Below are positions 1 to 8,931 of a stretch of 64,000 nucleotides of DNA, piece by piece. Positions within the stretch are counted from its first letter, which is position 1, and the number at the start of each line of letters is the position of its first letter. Under the pieces are notes generated by a model. It was not told the DNA's origin, did no database searches, and saw nothing but the letters and a program-made list of their open reading frames with translations. A program made the translations under genes and the position numbers. Source of the DNA: Pontibacter virosus. Its GTDB lineage: Bacteria > Bacteroidota > Bacteroidia > Cytophagales > Hymenobacteraceae. The stretch covers positions 186,001 through 250,000 of the forward strand of contig NZ_QEKI01000001.1 of the NCBI RefSeq assembly GCF_003096355.1, read 5' to 3'.

Positions 1-2137
1 CAGCGGTGGCAAAGTCGCCAAGCGGATCAATGCTGCCGTTCTGCCCCCAGCTCAATCTTGGTTTGAATGTGCTGACATACTGGCTTATGCCCGTTTCCGT
101 AAAGAAGGCTTCATTGTGCATATTCCAGCCTGCCGAAATACCGGGGAACAGACCATAGCGGTTATCAGCCAGTCGGGAAGTACCGTCGTAGCGCATGTTC
201 ACATTCAGCAGGAAGCGTGAGTCATAATCATAGGTAAAGCGCCCGATACCAGACACCAGACGGTGCCAGGATGAGAAAGCAGACCAAGGTATACCCACCG
301 CCTCTGTTGAAGCAGAGAGGTAAGGAATGAAGTCGGTTGGCGCATTTCTGCCGGCGCCGTAGTAGCCAGAGCCGCGCGACTCAAAAAACTCGCCACCGCC
401 CATCACACTGATCGTGTGCTTGTCAAAGCTGTTGTCATAGCGAAGGAAGCCATTGTAAGAATGCTGATTGGCCTGAGGCAGCGAGAATGATGCATTCCGG
501 GTTGTAATAAATGCTCCTCCGGTGCCATTCTGGTAGGCCTTTGTAAAGCTCTCTGAAGCAGTATAGCGCATAAAGCCGGATGCAGAACCCATAAATCTCA
601 GGGTAGGCAGTATGGTGTATTCCAGGTTCAGTCCACCAGAGTAGCGCTGCTCCCGCGTCTCATTGACAAACTTGTCTTGCAGGTATAGCGGATTACCCAG
701 GGTGCCGCCATCTACGCCGGGTAGGATATCCCCCGTATTGTCATGTGTCAGTCGTACAGTAGGTGCGATGGCTCCGAATCGCTGGATCAAACCTCCGGTT
801 AAGCCACCCCCTGCGTCTGCTGTGAGGTAGGTAGGAGTATTCTTATCATTATATGTCGCCAGGTTCAGGTTGACTCTCAGGTTTTCGTTCACGTTCAGCC
901 CCCCGTTGAAGTTCAGGTTATACCGCTTCAGGGAAGATCCGACTACCATACCTACATCTTTAACTGTACCCACGCCCAGAGAGAAGGTGCCTTTGTCACT
1001 CCCGCCAGAAAAATTAATGTAATGTTCCTGCAAGGTACTCTCCTGCAGGATCAGATCCTCCAGTTCACGCTGTGACATGGAACGGTACAGGATACTATCC
1101 TGCTTTGTAGGATCGAAAGGGTTCTTATCGACCAGAAGATTCCACTGCGGATCGTTGATCAGGCTTCTGTTATTGCTATTTACAAGCTGGGTAGAGTATT
1201 TGCCATCAGGCGACGCCCAGGCAGAATTCAGTCCCCAGCCCCAGGCACCGGTCAGCTGGTTGCGTGTGTTGTTGGCCTCAGCGATATTGTTGTCTTTCAG
1301 AGCCGCCTCATACCTGCTTGCAAGCCCTCTTCTGTTCCAGATAATATAATCCTCAGCACCCATGTACTCCATCGGATTTCTACGAACAAAATTCCGGGCA
1401 GTCTTCATACTGTAAGTTACCTGTGAGCGGCCTTTCTTACCCTTTTTCGTGGTAATCAGGATGACACCGTTTGCAGCCCTGGCACCATAGATAGCTGTAG
1501 AGGCAGCATCCTTCAGCACGTTAATGGTTTCAACATCCTCGGAGTTGATGCCGTACATTGAAGGCAGTATCACACCGTCTACGATTACTAGCGGAGAGCC
1601 GCTTCCGTTGAAGTTTGTACCCCCGCGAAAGGAAATTGCAGGCGTAGCGCCAGGCTGACCTGTCGTCTGCTGCACTCGCAGACCGGCTACCGTACCCTGC
1701 AATGCCGTAGCCACGTTAGTTCGTGGAGCGGACTGTAGCACCTTCTCGTCCACCGTTGATACAGCCCCTGTTAAGGTATGCCTGCTTTGCTCGCCATACC
1801 CAACCACTACTACCTCATTAAGCTTTGCAGTAGCAGGCTCCAAGGCTATCACCAGTTCATTTGCCACATCGGTTATGGCAACTTCCCGGGTTTCAAAGCC
1901 CAGATACCGCACAAGCAGTATATCGCCCGGAGCTGCCCTCAGGGAGAACTTACCCTCCACATCGGTTTGGGTACCGCGGTCCGTACCTTTAACATTCAGA
2001 CTCACACCAATAAGTGGTTGTTTGTTCTCAGCCGAGGTAACATACCCATTGACGTTTGTTGTCTGCGCATAGAGTGCATGGCTTGGCAACAAGCACAGCC
2101 ATAGAAAAATAAAGGTGAGTAAACATTTACATTTCAT
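1..2137 (-). CDS. SusC/RagA-family TonB-dependent outer-membrane receptor, 3' end cut by window edge
   Basis: This is the N-terminal part (712 codons visible) of a SusC-type TonB-dependent transporter, which imports glycans or other oligomers across the outer membrane together with a SusD lipoprotein. The frame is open from the ATG at 2137 to the window edge. A signal peptide ending near SHALYAQ is followed by a carboxypeptidase-regulatory-like beta domain (about residues 27-110), a plug domain with the SusC signature NGVILITTKKGKKG (from about residue 223), and then Tyr/Asn/Gly-rich barrel strands. The C-terminal barrel and any SusD partner lie outside the window. It is divergent from a FadR-type regulator, which probably controls it. 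The substrate cannot be read from the sequence. Confidence 0.93.
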   Translation of the reverse strand, partial: MKCKCLLTFIFLWLCLLPSHALYAQTTNVNGYVTSAENKQPLIGVSLNVKGTDRGTQTDVEGKFSLRAAPGDILLVRYLGFETREVAITDVANELVIALEPATAKLNEVVVVGYGEQSRHTLTGAVSTVDEKVLQSAPRTNVATALQGTVAGLRVQQTTGQPGATPAISFRGGTNFNGSGSPLVIVDGVILPSMYGINSEDVETINVLKDAASTAIYGARAANGVILITTKKGKKGRSQVTYSMKTARNFVRRNPMEYMGAEDYIIWNRRGLASRYEAALKDNNIAEANNTRNQLTGAWGWGLNSAWASPDGKYSTQLVNSNNRSLINDPQWNLLVDKNPFDPTKQDSILYRSMSQRELEDLILQESTLQEHYINFSGGSDKGTFSLGVGTVKDVGMVVGSSLKRYNLNFNGGLNVNENLRVNLNLATYNDKNTPTYLTADAGGGLTGGLIQRFGAIAPTVRLTHDNTGDILPGVDGGTLGNPLYLQDKFVNETREQRYSGGLNLEYTILPTLRFMGSASGFMRYTASESFTKAYQNGTGGAFITTRNASFSLPQANQHSYNGFLRYDNSFDKHTISVMGGGEFFESRGSGYYGAGRNAPTDFIPYLSASTEAVGIPWSAFSSWHRLVSGIGRFTYDYDSRFLLNVNMRYDGTSRLADNRYGLFPGISAGWNMHNEAFFTETGISQYVSTFKPRLSWGQNGSIDPLGDFATA

Positions 2138-2160
2138 AAAGGATACATTAAGAGTTGCAT

Positions 2161-2173
2161 TATGTATGACATA
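2161..2173. promoter_or_regulatory. GntR/FadR-type operator, susC-proximal
   Basis: The perfect dyad TATGT-ATG-ACATA lies 24 bases upstream of the susC start. It fits the TnGTnnnACnA-like pattern known for FadR/GntR operators. Bases 2159-2170 are the exact reverse complement of 2284-2295, which flank the other side of the divergent intergenic region. Binding by the neighbouring regulator is inferred. Confidence 0.6.
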
Positions 2174-2249
2174 ATAAATGTATCAAACGCTTTTATTATT
2201 TCCTAACATATTCTTAATATTTGCTATTTACTTGCTGAGTATTAAATAA

Positions 2250-2257
2250 TAATTTTG
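2250..2257 (+). promoter_or_regulatory. -7 promoter element TAATTTTG of the FadR-type regulator
   Basis: It matches TAnnTTTG, the -7 element of the primary sigma factor in Bacteroidota, exactly. No TTG was found at the usual 17-23 base spacing upstream, so the -33 element is weak or absent. The second operator lies between this element and the start codon. Confidence 0.5.
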
Positions 2258-2280
2258 TATATTAAACTATTATAGCCCTA

Positions 2281-2293
2281 TAGGTCATACATA
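2281..2293. promoter_or_regulatory. GntR/FadR-type operator, regulator-proximal
   Basis: TAGGT-CAT-ACATA is an imperfect dyad with one mismatch between arms. It ends 6 bases before the regulator ATG, in the expected 5' untranslated region. Its core is the inverse of the site at 2161-2173. The position suggests autorepression, which is inference. Confidence 0.55.
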
Positions 2294-2299
2294 ATAAGA

Positions 2300-3001
2300 A
2301 TGGAAAATCTCTTCGATAAGATAAAGACAATAGACACGAGCTCTCTGGTGGACCGGGTGGAGACAAATCTGATTGAGCTGCTGCTTCACCAGAACTTTAA
2401 GGTGGGAGACGCAATCCCCAAGGAGGTGGAACTGGCAAGCAGTTTAGGCGTTAGCCGCACCGTGGTGCGGGAAGCACTGCTCAGACTCCGAATGATTGGT
2501 CTGATCGAGTCTAAGAGGCATAGGGGCGCCGTGATTACTAATCCGGACTTGCTGGCATTGCTTGAAAAACGGATGATTCCGCAGGTGCTGGATAATGCGA
2601 CGTTACGCGAAGTTTTTGAATTGCGTCTGGTCTTGGAGATCGGGATGGCCGACTTTATTATGGAGCGGGTAACAAAAGAAGATATCGAGGAGCTTAAAGC
2701 CATAGTGGCCAATGAGCCTGACCTGTCCGACACCATGCATTTCCAGATTCAGCATGAGATTAATTTTCATGGCAAATTATACGACATCTCTGGAAACACA
2801 ACGCTTAGAAAATTCCAGAACATGCTCCTGCCTGTGTTTGACTATGCCCATAGCAGCGGCATCCTGAAAAAAGATGTCGCCGTCAAAAAGTTTGTCTCAC
2901 ATAAAGGGTTGGTCGACATCATTGAGCACGGCTCTGCTGAGATGTTTCGAAATGGCATGCGCAACCACCTCGACAACCATTTTGCCAGAATCTTAGCTTA
3001 G
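2300..3001 (+). CDS. FadR-subfamily GntR transcriptional regulator
   Basis: A 233-residue protein with an N-terminal winged helix (about residues 12-80; recognition helix around SLGVSRTVVREALLRLR) and a C-terminal all-helical FCD ligand-binding domain (about 95-225). The FCD metal-site pattern appears to be present: Asp/Glu in the first helices, then His residues in EINFHGKL, SHKGL and the final HLDNHF. FCD regulators usually sense organic or sugar acids. It is divergent from susC with paired dyads in between, so it probably controls that uptake locus and itself. The effector is unknown. Confidence 0.9.
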   Translation: MENLFDKIKTIDTSSLVDRVETNLIELLLHQNFKVGDAIPKEVELASSLGVSRTVVREALLRLRMIGLIESKRHRGAVITNPDLLALLEKRMIPQVLDNATLREVFELRLVLEIGMADFIMERVTKEDIEELKAIVANEPDLSDTMHFQIQHEINFHGKLYDISGNTTLRKFQNMLLPVFDYAHSSGILKKDVAVKKFVSHKGLVDIIEHGSAEMFRNGMRNHLDNHFARILA

Positions 3002-3067
3002 GACTGAAGGGGATTACCGGCAGCCTCACTTGGTTGAGGGGATTAAGCCTTGGTAAGTGGGGACTTG

Positions 3068-3391
3068 CTACGCCGCTATACTTTCTGATAATGGGAACCT
3101 TTGCTTAAACCGCTCTAGTTCCTTCATTACTTTTCCACTCGCTTTGTAGCGCACATGGTCTTCGTAGAGTTCGTCCCAGTGCACGAAAATTTGCCATACC
3201 TGACCGTTACCAAAGCTCTGGATTTCTGCCTCTGACATGTTGCGCACAAAAAAGGCATCCAGCGTGACATCCTCTTCCCGCATGGGCACGTGGATAAAGG
3301 TTGTGTCGCAATTCAGTATCTGGATAAGCTCAGCAGGCCGCTCATCGCTGGCGGGCATGTAAAAGTAAGCTACCCGATGGAGCGTTTTCAT
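3068..3391 (-). CDS. conserved-looking hypothetical protein, 107 aa
   Basis: The family was not recognised. The ATG at 3391 is preferred to one 11 codons upstream because the extra residues look non-coding and the sequence from MKTLHRVAYFYMP is protein-like. It is a soluble alpha/beta-type sequence with no signal peptide or membrane segment, rich in aromatic residues (VWQIFVHWDEL) and ending in a basic/acidic helix. It is a single gene, convergent with the regulator upstream. Codon use resembles its neighbours. It could be a small ferredoxin-like fold protein, but nothing in the sequence decides this. Confidence 0.6.
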   Translation of the reverse strand: MKTLHRVAYFYMPASDERPAELIQILNCDTTFIHVPMREEDVTLDAFFVRNMSEAEIQSFGNGQVWQIFVHWDELYEDHVRYKASGKVMKELERFKQRFPLSESIAA

Positions 3392-3640
3392 GCTTAAAGG
3401 TTGTGGGTGAGGGCGTGCTTGCATAGTCAGGTCTTAAGCCAGGATACCGCAAAATCTCTGTTTGCCATGTATGCCGCATCAGGTCATAAACACAGCAAAC
3501 CGGAATAAGGGTATATACCCTACTTCTGCCCCTTCTGTTTAGCTAAAACGCATATTCTCAAAACTATACAAATAGATATATTTTAAGTTAACTATTCAAT
3601 GTTGCCTCTATGATCTTTAGCCTTTCTGCAGAATTATGAT

Positions 3641-3648
3641 TAATTTTG
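3641..3648 (+). promoter_or_regulatory. -7 promoter element TAATTTTG of the bacilliredoxin gene
   Basis: Exact TAnnTTTG match. Transcription should start near 3655. That rules out the upstream ATG at 3646 and supports translation from 3685. Confidence 0.65.
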
Positions 3649-3684
3649 CAGTGTCAATTATCTTTTAATTTTAAGCTGATAATC

Positions 3685-4107
3685 ATGGGAATGTATCCTG
3701 AATATATGGTCGCCCCGATCCGCGAAGACCTCACCTCTGCAGGCTTCGAACAACTGATGACCGCTGAAGAAGTAGAGCAGGCGCTTTCGTCTAAAGAAGG
3801 CACTGTGCTGGTTGCGGTAAACTCTGTTTGCGGTTGCGCTGCTTCCAAGGCGCGCCCTGCTCTTAAGATGGCTGTTGCCTCTTCTGAGAAGCGTCCTTCT
3901 AAAATGATCACTGTGTTTGCAGGTATGGAGCAGGACGCTGTGGCCAAGGCGCGTGAATACATGCTGCCTTACCCGCCATCGTCTCCTTCCATCGCTTTGT
4001 TTAAGGACGGCGAACTGGTGCACATGATCGAGCGCTACCACATCGAGGGCAACGAGCTTAACCGCATTGTAGACAACCTGCAAGGCGCTTTCGAAGCCTA
4101 CTGCTAA
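3685..4107 (+). CDS. bacilliredoxin BrxA/BrxB family (DUF1094)
   Basis: A 140-residue thioredoxin-like protein of the YphP/YqiW family. In Bacillus these remove bacillithiol from S-bacillithiolated proteins; in Bacteroidota the same disulfide reductase role is inferred. The family CGC motif is present in SVCGCAASKARP (about residues 38-49). The length is normal. The start at 3685 (MGMYPEYM) is typical of the family, and the longer frame would begin inside the promoter. The gene is monocistronic, followed by a strong terminator. Confidence 0.92.
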   Translation: MGMYPEYMVAPIREDLTSAGFEQLMTAEEVEQALSSKEGTVLVAVNSVCGCAASKARPALKMAVASSEKRPSKMITVFAGMEQDAVAKAREYMLPYPPSSPSIALFKDGELVHMIERYHIEGNELNRIVDNLQGAFEAYC

Positions 4108-4127
4108 GCTTCAGGCTTACAGCAACA

Positions 4128-4163
4128 AAAAGGCCGGTGTTTTTCGAAACACCGGCCTTTTTT
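4128..4163 (+). terminator. Rho-independent terminator after the bacilliredoxin gene
   Basis: Stem AAAGGCCGGTGTTT / AAACACCGGCCTTT with a TCG loop and T-runs on both strands. It probably also terminates the convergent purD gene. Confidence 0.9.
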
Positions 4164-4182
4164 CTTTAAAGGTATAGTCAGC

Positions 4183-5475
4183 TTAGCGCATCGGCTGTTT
4201 CTTCAAATCAAAACCAATGTCACGGCGATAGTAACGGTCGGTCCAGGTAATCGCTTCGGCTGCTTTGTTGGCCTTGGCCAGTGCTTCTTCCATGGTATCG
4301 CCTAACCCGGTTACCGCAATCACGCGGCCGCCATTGTTCACAATTTTATCGTCCACACGCTTTGTACCGGCATGGAACACCAGGGTATCAGCGTTCACCT
4401 GCTCCAAGCCTGCTATCTCCTTGCCTTTGTCAAAGCCTTCGGGGTAGCCGCCAGACACCAGGAACACCGTAGCAGCAGTGCGCGGGTCTATGTCGAGTTT
4501 GAAATCGCCGAGTTTGTGGTCGTGCAGGGCCAGGAACAGCTCAAACAGATCTGACTTAATGCGTGGCAGGATAGCCTCTGTTTCCGGATCGCCCAGGCGC
4601 ACGTTGTATTCGATCACATAAGGGTCGCCGTTTACGTTCATCAGACCGATGAACAGGAAGCCGGTATAATCCAGGCTGTCAGCTTGCATACCCCGTATGG
4701 TTGGTTCAATCACTCGCTCGCGTACCTTCTCCATAAAGACGTCATCCGCAAAAGGCACTGGTGAAATAGCGCCCATACCTCCTGTGTTCAGACCTGCATC
4801 GCCTTCGCCTATGCGCTTGTAGTCTTTTGCCTCCGGCAGCAGCACATACTCTTTGCCGTCTGTCAAAATAAACACCGACACCTCTATACCTTGTAGGTAC
4901 TCCTCGATTACCACTTTGCTGCCTGCCTTGCCAAACTTGTGGTTCCGCAGCATGGCCTCGAGGCTGTCGATGGCCTCTTCGAACGTTTGTGCGATGATCA
5001 CACCTTTGCCGGCAGCCAAACCATCGGCTTTGAGAACCACAGGGTAACTGTGGGTGCGCAGGTACTCTACGGCATCACGGTAGTTTGCTTCGGTAAACGT
5101 CTCGTAGCGTGCCGTCGGGATATTGTTCTTCTGCAGAAAGGCCTTGCAGAAATCTTTGCTGCCCTCCAGCATCGCACCCAGCTTTTTAGGGCCTACCACC
5201 AGCACGTCGCGCAGAAAATCTTTCTCCTGGAAGTAATCATGTATACCCTCTACCAGGGTGTTTTCGGGGCCGACTACTACCATCATGATATTGAAGTCTG
5301 TCACGAACTTGGCAACCTCATCGAAATTGTGGATATCGATGGCACAGCTTGTATGAAATTCGTCTGTGCCTGCGTTTCCGGGTGCGACAAATATCTGCTG
5401 GGCATAGGGGCTCTGGCTTAGTTTCCAGGCAAGCGCATGCTCTCTCGCGCCAGAACCTATTATCAGTACGTTCAT
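4183..5475 (-). CDS. purD: phosphoribosylamine--glycine ligase
   Basis: A 430-residue ATP-grasp enzyme that joins phosphoribosylamine and glycine to GAR in the second step of purine synthesis. The N-terminal Rossmann-like domain starts MNVLIIGSGAREHALAWKL. The ATP-grasp core carries the PurD signatures LKADGLAAGKGV and YNVRLGDPETE, and the C-terminal domain shows LVSGGYPEGF. Length is normal. It shares a bidirectional terminator with the bacilliredoxin gene. A 233-base gap with its own hairpin separates it from recQ upstream, so it is probably transcribed alone. Confidence 0.97.
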   Translation of the reverse strand: MNVLIIGSGAREHALAWKLSQSPYAQQIFVAPGNAGTDEFHTSCAIDIHNFDEVAKFVTDFNIMMVVVGPENTLVEGIHDYFQEKDFLRDVLVVGPKKLGAMLEGSKDFCKAFLQKNNIPTARYETFTEANYRDAVEYLRTHSYPVVLKADGLAAGKGVIIAQTFEEAIDSLEAMLRNHKFGKAGSKVVIEEYLQGIEVSVFILTDGKEYVLLPEAKDYKRIGEGDAGLNTGGMGAISPVPFADDVFMEKVRERVIEPTIRGMQADSLDYTGFLFIGLMNVNGDPYVIEYNVRLGDPETEAILPRIKSDLFELFLALHDHKLGDFKLDIDPRTAATVFLVSGGYPEGFDKGKEIAGLEQVNADTLVFHAGTKRVDDKIVNNGGRVIAVTGLGDTMEEALAKANKAAEAITWTDRYYRRDIGFDLKKQPMR

Positions 5476-5607
5476 AATCTAATTTGCTTATTGCTGATTG
5501 TTGTTCCGTGCTCTCAGCGTTACCAAAAGCGTCGTTGCGAAGTTATAAATTTATAATCCTCAGTGCAGCAAAAATCACAGTTTTTACTTTTAGGCCAGGT
5601 ATGGTTT

Positions 5608-5650
5608 CAAAACAAAAAGAGACCGCTGCACTGTTACAACGGTCTCTCCA
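5608..5650 (-). terminator. terminator downstream of recQ
   Basis: AGAGACCG / CGGTCTCT stem with a 14-base loop, followed on the minus strand by TTTTTGTTTT. It lies about 60 bases after the recQ stop. Confidence 0.8.
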
Positions 5651-5708
5651 TACTAATTATTCCTATTGCTGATCGCCACCAAAAATTCCTCAATGGGCAA
5701 TCAACAAT

Positions 5709-7889
5709 TTAATTTGCATACTCCGACAGGAACTTGATACGCATCAGGCGCACGTCCTCTTCACTATAGTCATCCGTGCCGAGTTCTTTGAGGGCCACCG
5801 CAATGTTATCAGTACTGGCGCTCATGAAGTAATCGTATATCTCGTCCTGGCGCTCATCATCCAGTATGTTGTCGATGTAGTAATTCAGGTTCAGCTTCGT
5901 GCCCGAGTAGCAAATGTGCTCAATCTCTTCGATCAGCTCCTGCATGGTCAGGTCTTTGGAGGATGCGATCTCCTCCAAATCTACTTTCTTGTCGATCTGC
6001 TGAATGATGTAGATCTTGATCTTGGACTTGTTGACAGTGGTCTTTACCACCACATCAGCAGCCGTTACAATGTCATTCTCCTCTACGTACTTGCTGATCA
6101 GGTCCAGGAAAGGCTTACCGAATTTCTGCACCTTGCCCATACCTACACCGGCTATGTGGGCCAGCTCTTCGCGGGTAGTAGGGTATACAGTAGCCATCTC
6201 CTTTAAGGACGGATCCTGGAACAGCACGTAAGGCGGCAGGTTTTTCTCCTTCGCCAACTTCTTGCGCAGGTTTTTGAGCAAGTCAAAAAGCACTTCATCG
6301 TGGCCGGCAGAGGCTTGTGTCTCCTCTTTCTCCTCGTCCGCCTTTACCTCCTGCTCATAATCATGGTCTTTGGTTAGCTGGATCGGATGCGGATTAGCTA
6401 TAAAGTCAAGCCCTTTTTGTGTAAGCTTCACAATGCCAAACTGCTCGATGTCCTTCTCCAGGTACTCTGATAACAACACCTGCCGCAGCACCGAGCTCCA
6501 GAACTGAGCGTCATACGCTTTGCCGGCGCCAAACACTTCCAGCTGATCGTGCTCGTAGCTTGTAACGTGCTGGTTGCGCAGGCCTGTCAGCACCGCTGTG
6601 TTGTGCTCGATGCTGAAGCGCTCCCCTGTCTGCTGAATTGTTTTAAGGGCCAGCTGTACCTCGTTCTGTGCCTCAAAACGCTCTTTCGGATGCAGACAGT
6701 TGTCGCAGAAGCCGCAGTCTTTCTCGTAAGCCTCACCAAAGTAGTGCAGTAGCTGCTTGCGTCGGCACACGGCCGAGTCAGCATAGGCGGCCATCTCCTG
6801 CAGCAGCAGTTTGGAGTTGTCACGCTCTGTTACCGGCTTGTCCTTGTTGAACTTCTCCAGCTTGATAATGTCATCGTAGCTGTAGAACATGATGCAGTTG
6901 CCTTCCAGGCCATCACGACCGGCGCGGCCTGTTTCCTGGTAATAGCCCTCTATGGACTTCGGTGTGTCGTAGTGGATCACAAAACGCACATCCGGCTTGT
7001 CGATGCCCATCCCGAAGGCAATGGTTGCCACAATCACGTCGGCCTCTTCGTTCAGGAAGGCATCCTGGTTGGCCATGCGGATGTTGGAGTCCAGACCGGC
7101 GTGGTAAGGCAGTGCTTTGATATCGTTCACGCGGAGCAGTTCCGCAATCTCTTCTACTTTTTTGCGGCTCAGGCAGTAGATAACACCGCTTTTGCCTTTG
7201 TGCTTCTTCACATACTGGATTACCTGCTTCTTGGTGTTGTGCTTGGGGCGCACCTCGTAGTACAGGTTCGTACGGTTAAAGGACGACTTAAACACAGAGG
7301 CCTCGTCCATCTGCAGGTTGCGCTGGATGTCGAGCTGTACCTTGGGCGTGGCTGTGGCTGTAAGCGCGATGATGGGCAGGTTGCCGATCTGATCAATGAT
7401 GCCACGAATACGACGGTACTCCGGACGGAAGTCATGCCCCCACTCCGAGATACAGTGTGCCTCGTCTATGGCCACAAAGGAGATATTAGACGCACGCATA
7501 AACTCAACCGTTTCCTCTTTGGTCAGCGATTCCGGTGCTACGTAGAGCAGCTTCACTTCCCCGGCCAAGGTTTCCTTTTTCACTTTGTTGATCTCCGACT
7601 TAGAAAGCGTGGAGTTCAGGAACTGGGCGTTTACTCCAAAAGCGTTCAGTTGGTCCACCTGATTTTTCATCAGGGCGATAAGCGGTGAAATAACGATGGC
7701 AGTTCCCGGCAGCGACAGGGCAGGCAGTTGGTAGCACAACGACTTGCCAGCTCCGGTAGGCATAATCACAAAGGTGTTCTTTCCGTTGATAATGTTGTTT
7801 ATTATCAACTCCTGATTCCCCCTAAATTGATTATACCCAAAAACTTCCTTTAATTTGTTTTTGAGATTGATCTCCTGTTTGGTAGACAT
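5709..7889 (-). CDS. recQ: ATP-dependent DNA helicase RecQ
   Basis: A 726-residue superfamily II 3'-5' helicase acting in recombination and repair of stalled forks. Visible features: Walker A MPTGAGKS (residues 43-50), DEAH box (142-145), the RecQ-specific HCISEWGHDFR segment, the helicase C domain ending in QETGRAGRDG, a zinc-binding Cys cluster (CRRKQLLHYFGE...CGFCDNC), the RQC winged helix, an HRDC domain (about 530-605), and a C-terminal HTH-like helical extension seen in Bacteroidota RecQ. Length is typical of the group. It is divergent from kdsD and has its own -7 element. Confidence 0.97.
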   Translation of the reverse strand: MSTKQEINLKNKLKEVFGYNQFRGNQELIINNIINGKNTFVIMPTGAGKSLCYQLPALSLPGTAIVISPLIALMKNQVDQLNAFGVNAQFLNSTLSKSEINKVKKETLAGEVKLLYVAPESLTKEETVEFMRASNISFVAIDEAHCISEWGHDFRPEYRRIRGIIDQIGNLPIIALTATATPKVQLDIQRNLQMDEASVFKSSFNRTNLYYEVRPKHNTKKQVIQYVKKHKGKSGVIYCLSRKKVEEIAELLRVNDIKALPYHAGLDSNIRMANQDAFLNEEADVIVATIAFGMGIDKPDVRFVIHYDTPKSIEGYYQETGRAGRDGLEGNCIMFYSYDDIIKLEKFNKDKPVTERDNSKLLLQEMAAYADSAVCRRKQLLHYFGEAYEKDCGFCDNCLHPKERFEAQNEVQLALKTIQQTGERFSIEHNTAVLTGLRNQHVTSYEHDQLEVFGAGKAYDAQFWSSVLRQVLLSEYLEKDIEQFGIVKLTQKGLDFIANPHPIQLTKDHDYEQEVKADEEKEETQASAGHDEVLFDLLKNLRKKLAKEKNLPPYVLFQDPSLKEMATVYPTTREELAHIAGVGMGKVQKFGKPFLDLISKYVEENDIVTAADVVVKTTVNKSKIKIYIIQQIDKKVDLEEIASSKDLTMQELIEEIEHICYSGTKLNLNYYIDNILDDERQDEIYDYFMSASTDNIAVALKELGTDDYSEEDVRLMRIKFLSEYAN

Positions 7890-7936
7890 GTAATAAATCA
7901 GAAATTTAACTGTACAGCAACGTATCCCTCATAGGA

Positions 7937-7944
7937 TACCTTTA
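7937..7944 (+). promoter_or_regulatory. candidate -7 element TACCTTTA for kdsD-manC
   Basis: Seven of eight positions match TAnnTTTG. It lies only 13 bases before the TTG start, implying a very short leader. It is back to back with the recQ promoter. Confidence 0.35.
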
Positions 7945-7947
7945 ACA

Positions 7948-7955
7948 CAAATTTA
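7948..7955 (-). promoter_or_regulatory. recQ: -7 promoter element TAAATTTG of recQ
   Basis: Exact TAnnTTTG match on the minus strand, giving a predicted leader of about 50 bases for recQ. It sits just before the kdsD start, so the two divergent promoters overlap. Confidence 0.6.
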
Positions 7956-7957
7956 AA

Positions 7958-8929
7958 TTGAATCTTCTTAATAATATAGCCCTTACGGCAAAAAAAGTAT
8001 TAACCGACGAAGCCGAGGCAATCGCCAGACTGGCCGATTTTATCGACGAAAGCTTCGAAGATTGTGTCAAAGCTATTTTGAACATCAAAGGCCGGGTCGT
8101 GGTGACAGGTATAGGCAAGAGCGCTAACATCGCCACCAAAATTGTCGCCACCCTCAACTCGACGGGAACGCCTGCCCTTTTTATGCACGCGGCCGACGCC
8201 ATCCACGGCGACCTTGGCATGATCCAGCCCGAGGATTTTGTGATCTGCATTTCCAAGAGTGGTAACACGCCTGAGATAAAGGTACTTGTTCCTTTGCTCA
8301 AACGCAAAGGCGCCCAGCTGGCGGCACTGGTCTCGAGCACTGACTCATACCTGGCCCAGAGCGCAGACTTTGTCCTCAATGCCTCGATAGAGCGCGAAGC
8401 TTGTCCGCATAACCTGGCCCCTACCACCAGCACCACGGCTGCCCTGGCGCTCGGCGACGCCCTGGCTGTCAGCCTGCTGGAGGCACGCGGCTTCAGCAGC
8501 GCCGACTTTGCCACGCTGCATCCGGGCGGCTCGCTGGGTAAGCGCCTATACCTGAAGGTGGATGATATCTTCCGCCAGAACATGGCTCCTCGTGTTTCGG
8601 AAAACGCCGCGCTGAAGGATATTATTATCGAAATCTCCTCTAAAAGGCTGGGCGCTACCGCCGTGGTGAAGGATGGAACAGAAGAATTGGTGGGAATTAT
8701 AACTGATGGCGATTTACGCCGTATGCTGAACAAATATGACTCAATAGACAGCATACGCGCTTCAGATATCATGACGGCATCTCCTCTCTCCATAGAGCCC
8801 GAAACCTATGCAGCTGAAGCACTGGCTATTATGCAGCAGAAAAACATCACCCAACTTATTGTCACCAAAGCAGGCAAATTTGAGGGCTTTGTTCACCTCC
8901 ACGATTTGCTGAAAGAAGGACTTATATAG
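7958..8929 (+). CDS. kdsD: KpsF/GutQ-type arabinose-5-phosphate isomerase
   Basis: A 323-residue sugar isomerase converting ribulose-5-phosphate to arabinose-5-phosphate, the first step to Kdo for LPS. It has an N-terminal SIS domain (TGIGKSANIATKI, MHAADAIHGDLGM, ISKSGNTPE; about residues 30-180) and two C-terminal CBS repeats (about 205-320). The start is a TTG; no in-frame ATG or GTG precedes the conserved N-terminus, so the rare codon is accepted. The mannose-1-phosphate guanylyltransferase gene follows after 2 bases, so both belong to one surface-polysaccharide precursor operon. Confidence 0.93.
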   Translation: MNLLNNIALTAKKVLTDEAEAIARLADFIDESFEDCVKAILNIKGRVVVTGIGKSANIATKIVATLNSTGTPALFMHAADAIHGDLGMIQPEDFVICISKSGNTPEIKVLVPLLKRKGAQLAALVSSTDSYLAQSADFVLNASIEREACPHNLAPTTSTTAALALGDALAVSLLEARGFSSADFATLHPGGSLGKRLYLKVDDIFRQNMAPRVSENAALKDIIIEISSKRLGATAVVKDGTEELVGIITDGDLRRMLNKYDSIDSIRASDIMTASPLSIEPETYAAEALAIMQQKNITQLIVTKAGKFEGFVHLHDLLKEGLI

Positions 8930-8931
8930 AC

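Noticed and set aside
1077..2104. Plus-strand frames within the susC region
   Set aside because: They are antisense shadows of the long SusC frame, which has clear family motifs.
3646..3684. Longer start of the bacilliredoxin gene
   Set aside because: The ATG at 3646 lies within the TAATTTTG promoter element, and the extra residues do not belong to the family.
5484..5672. 62-codon plus-strand frame between purD and recQ
   Set aside because: It reads through the recQ terminator and has no protein-like features.
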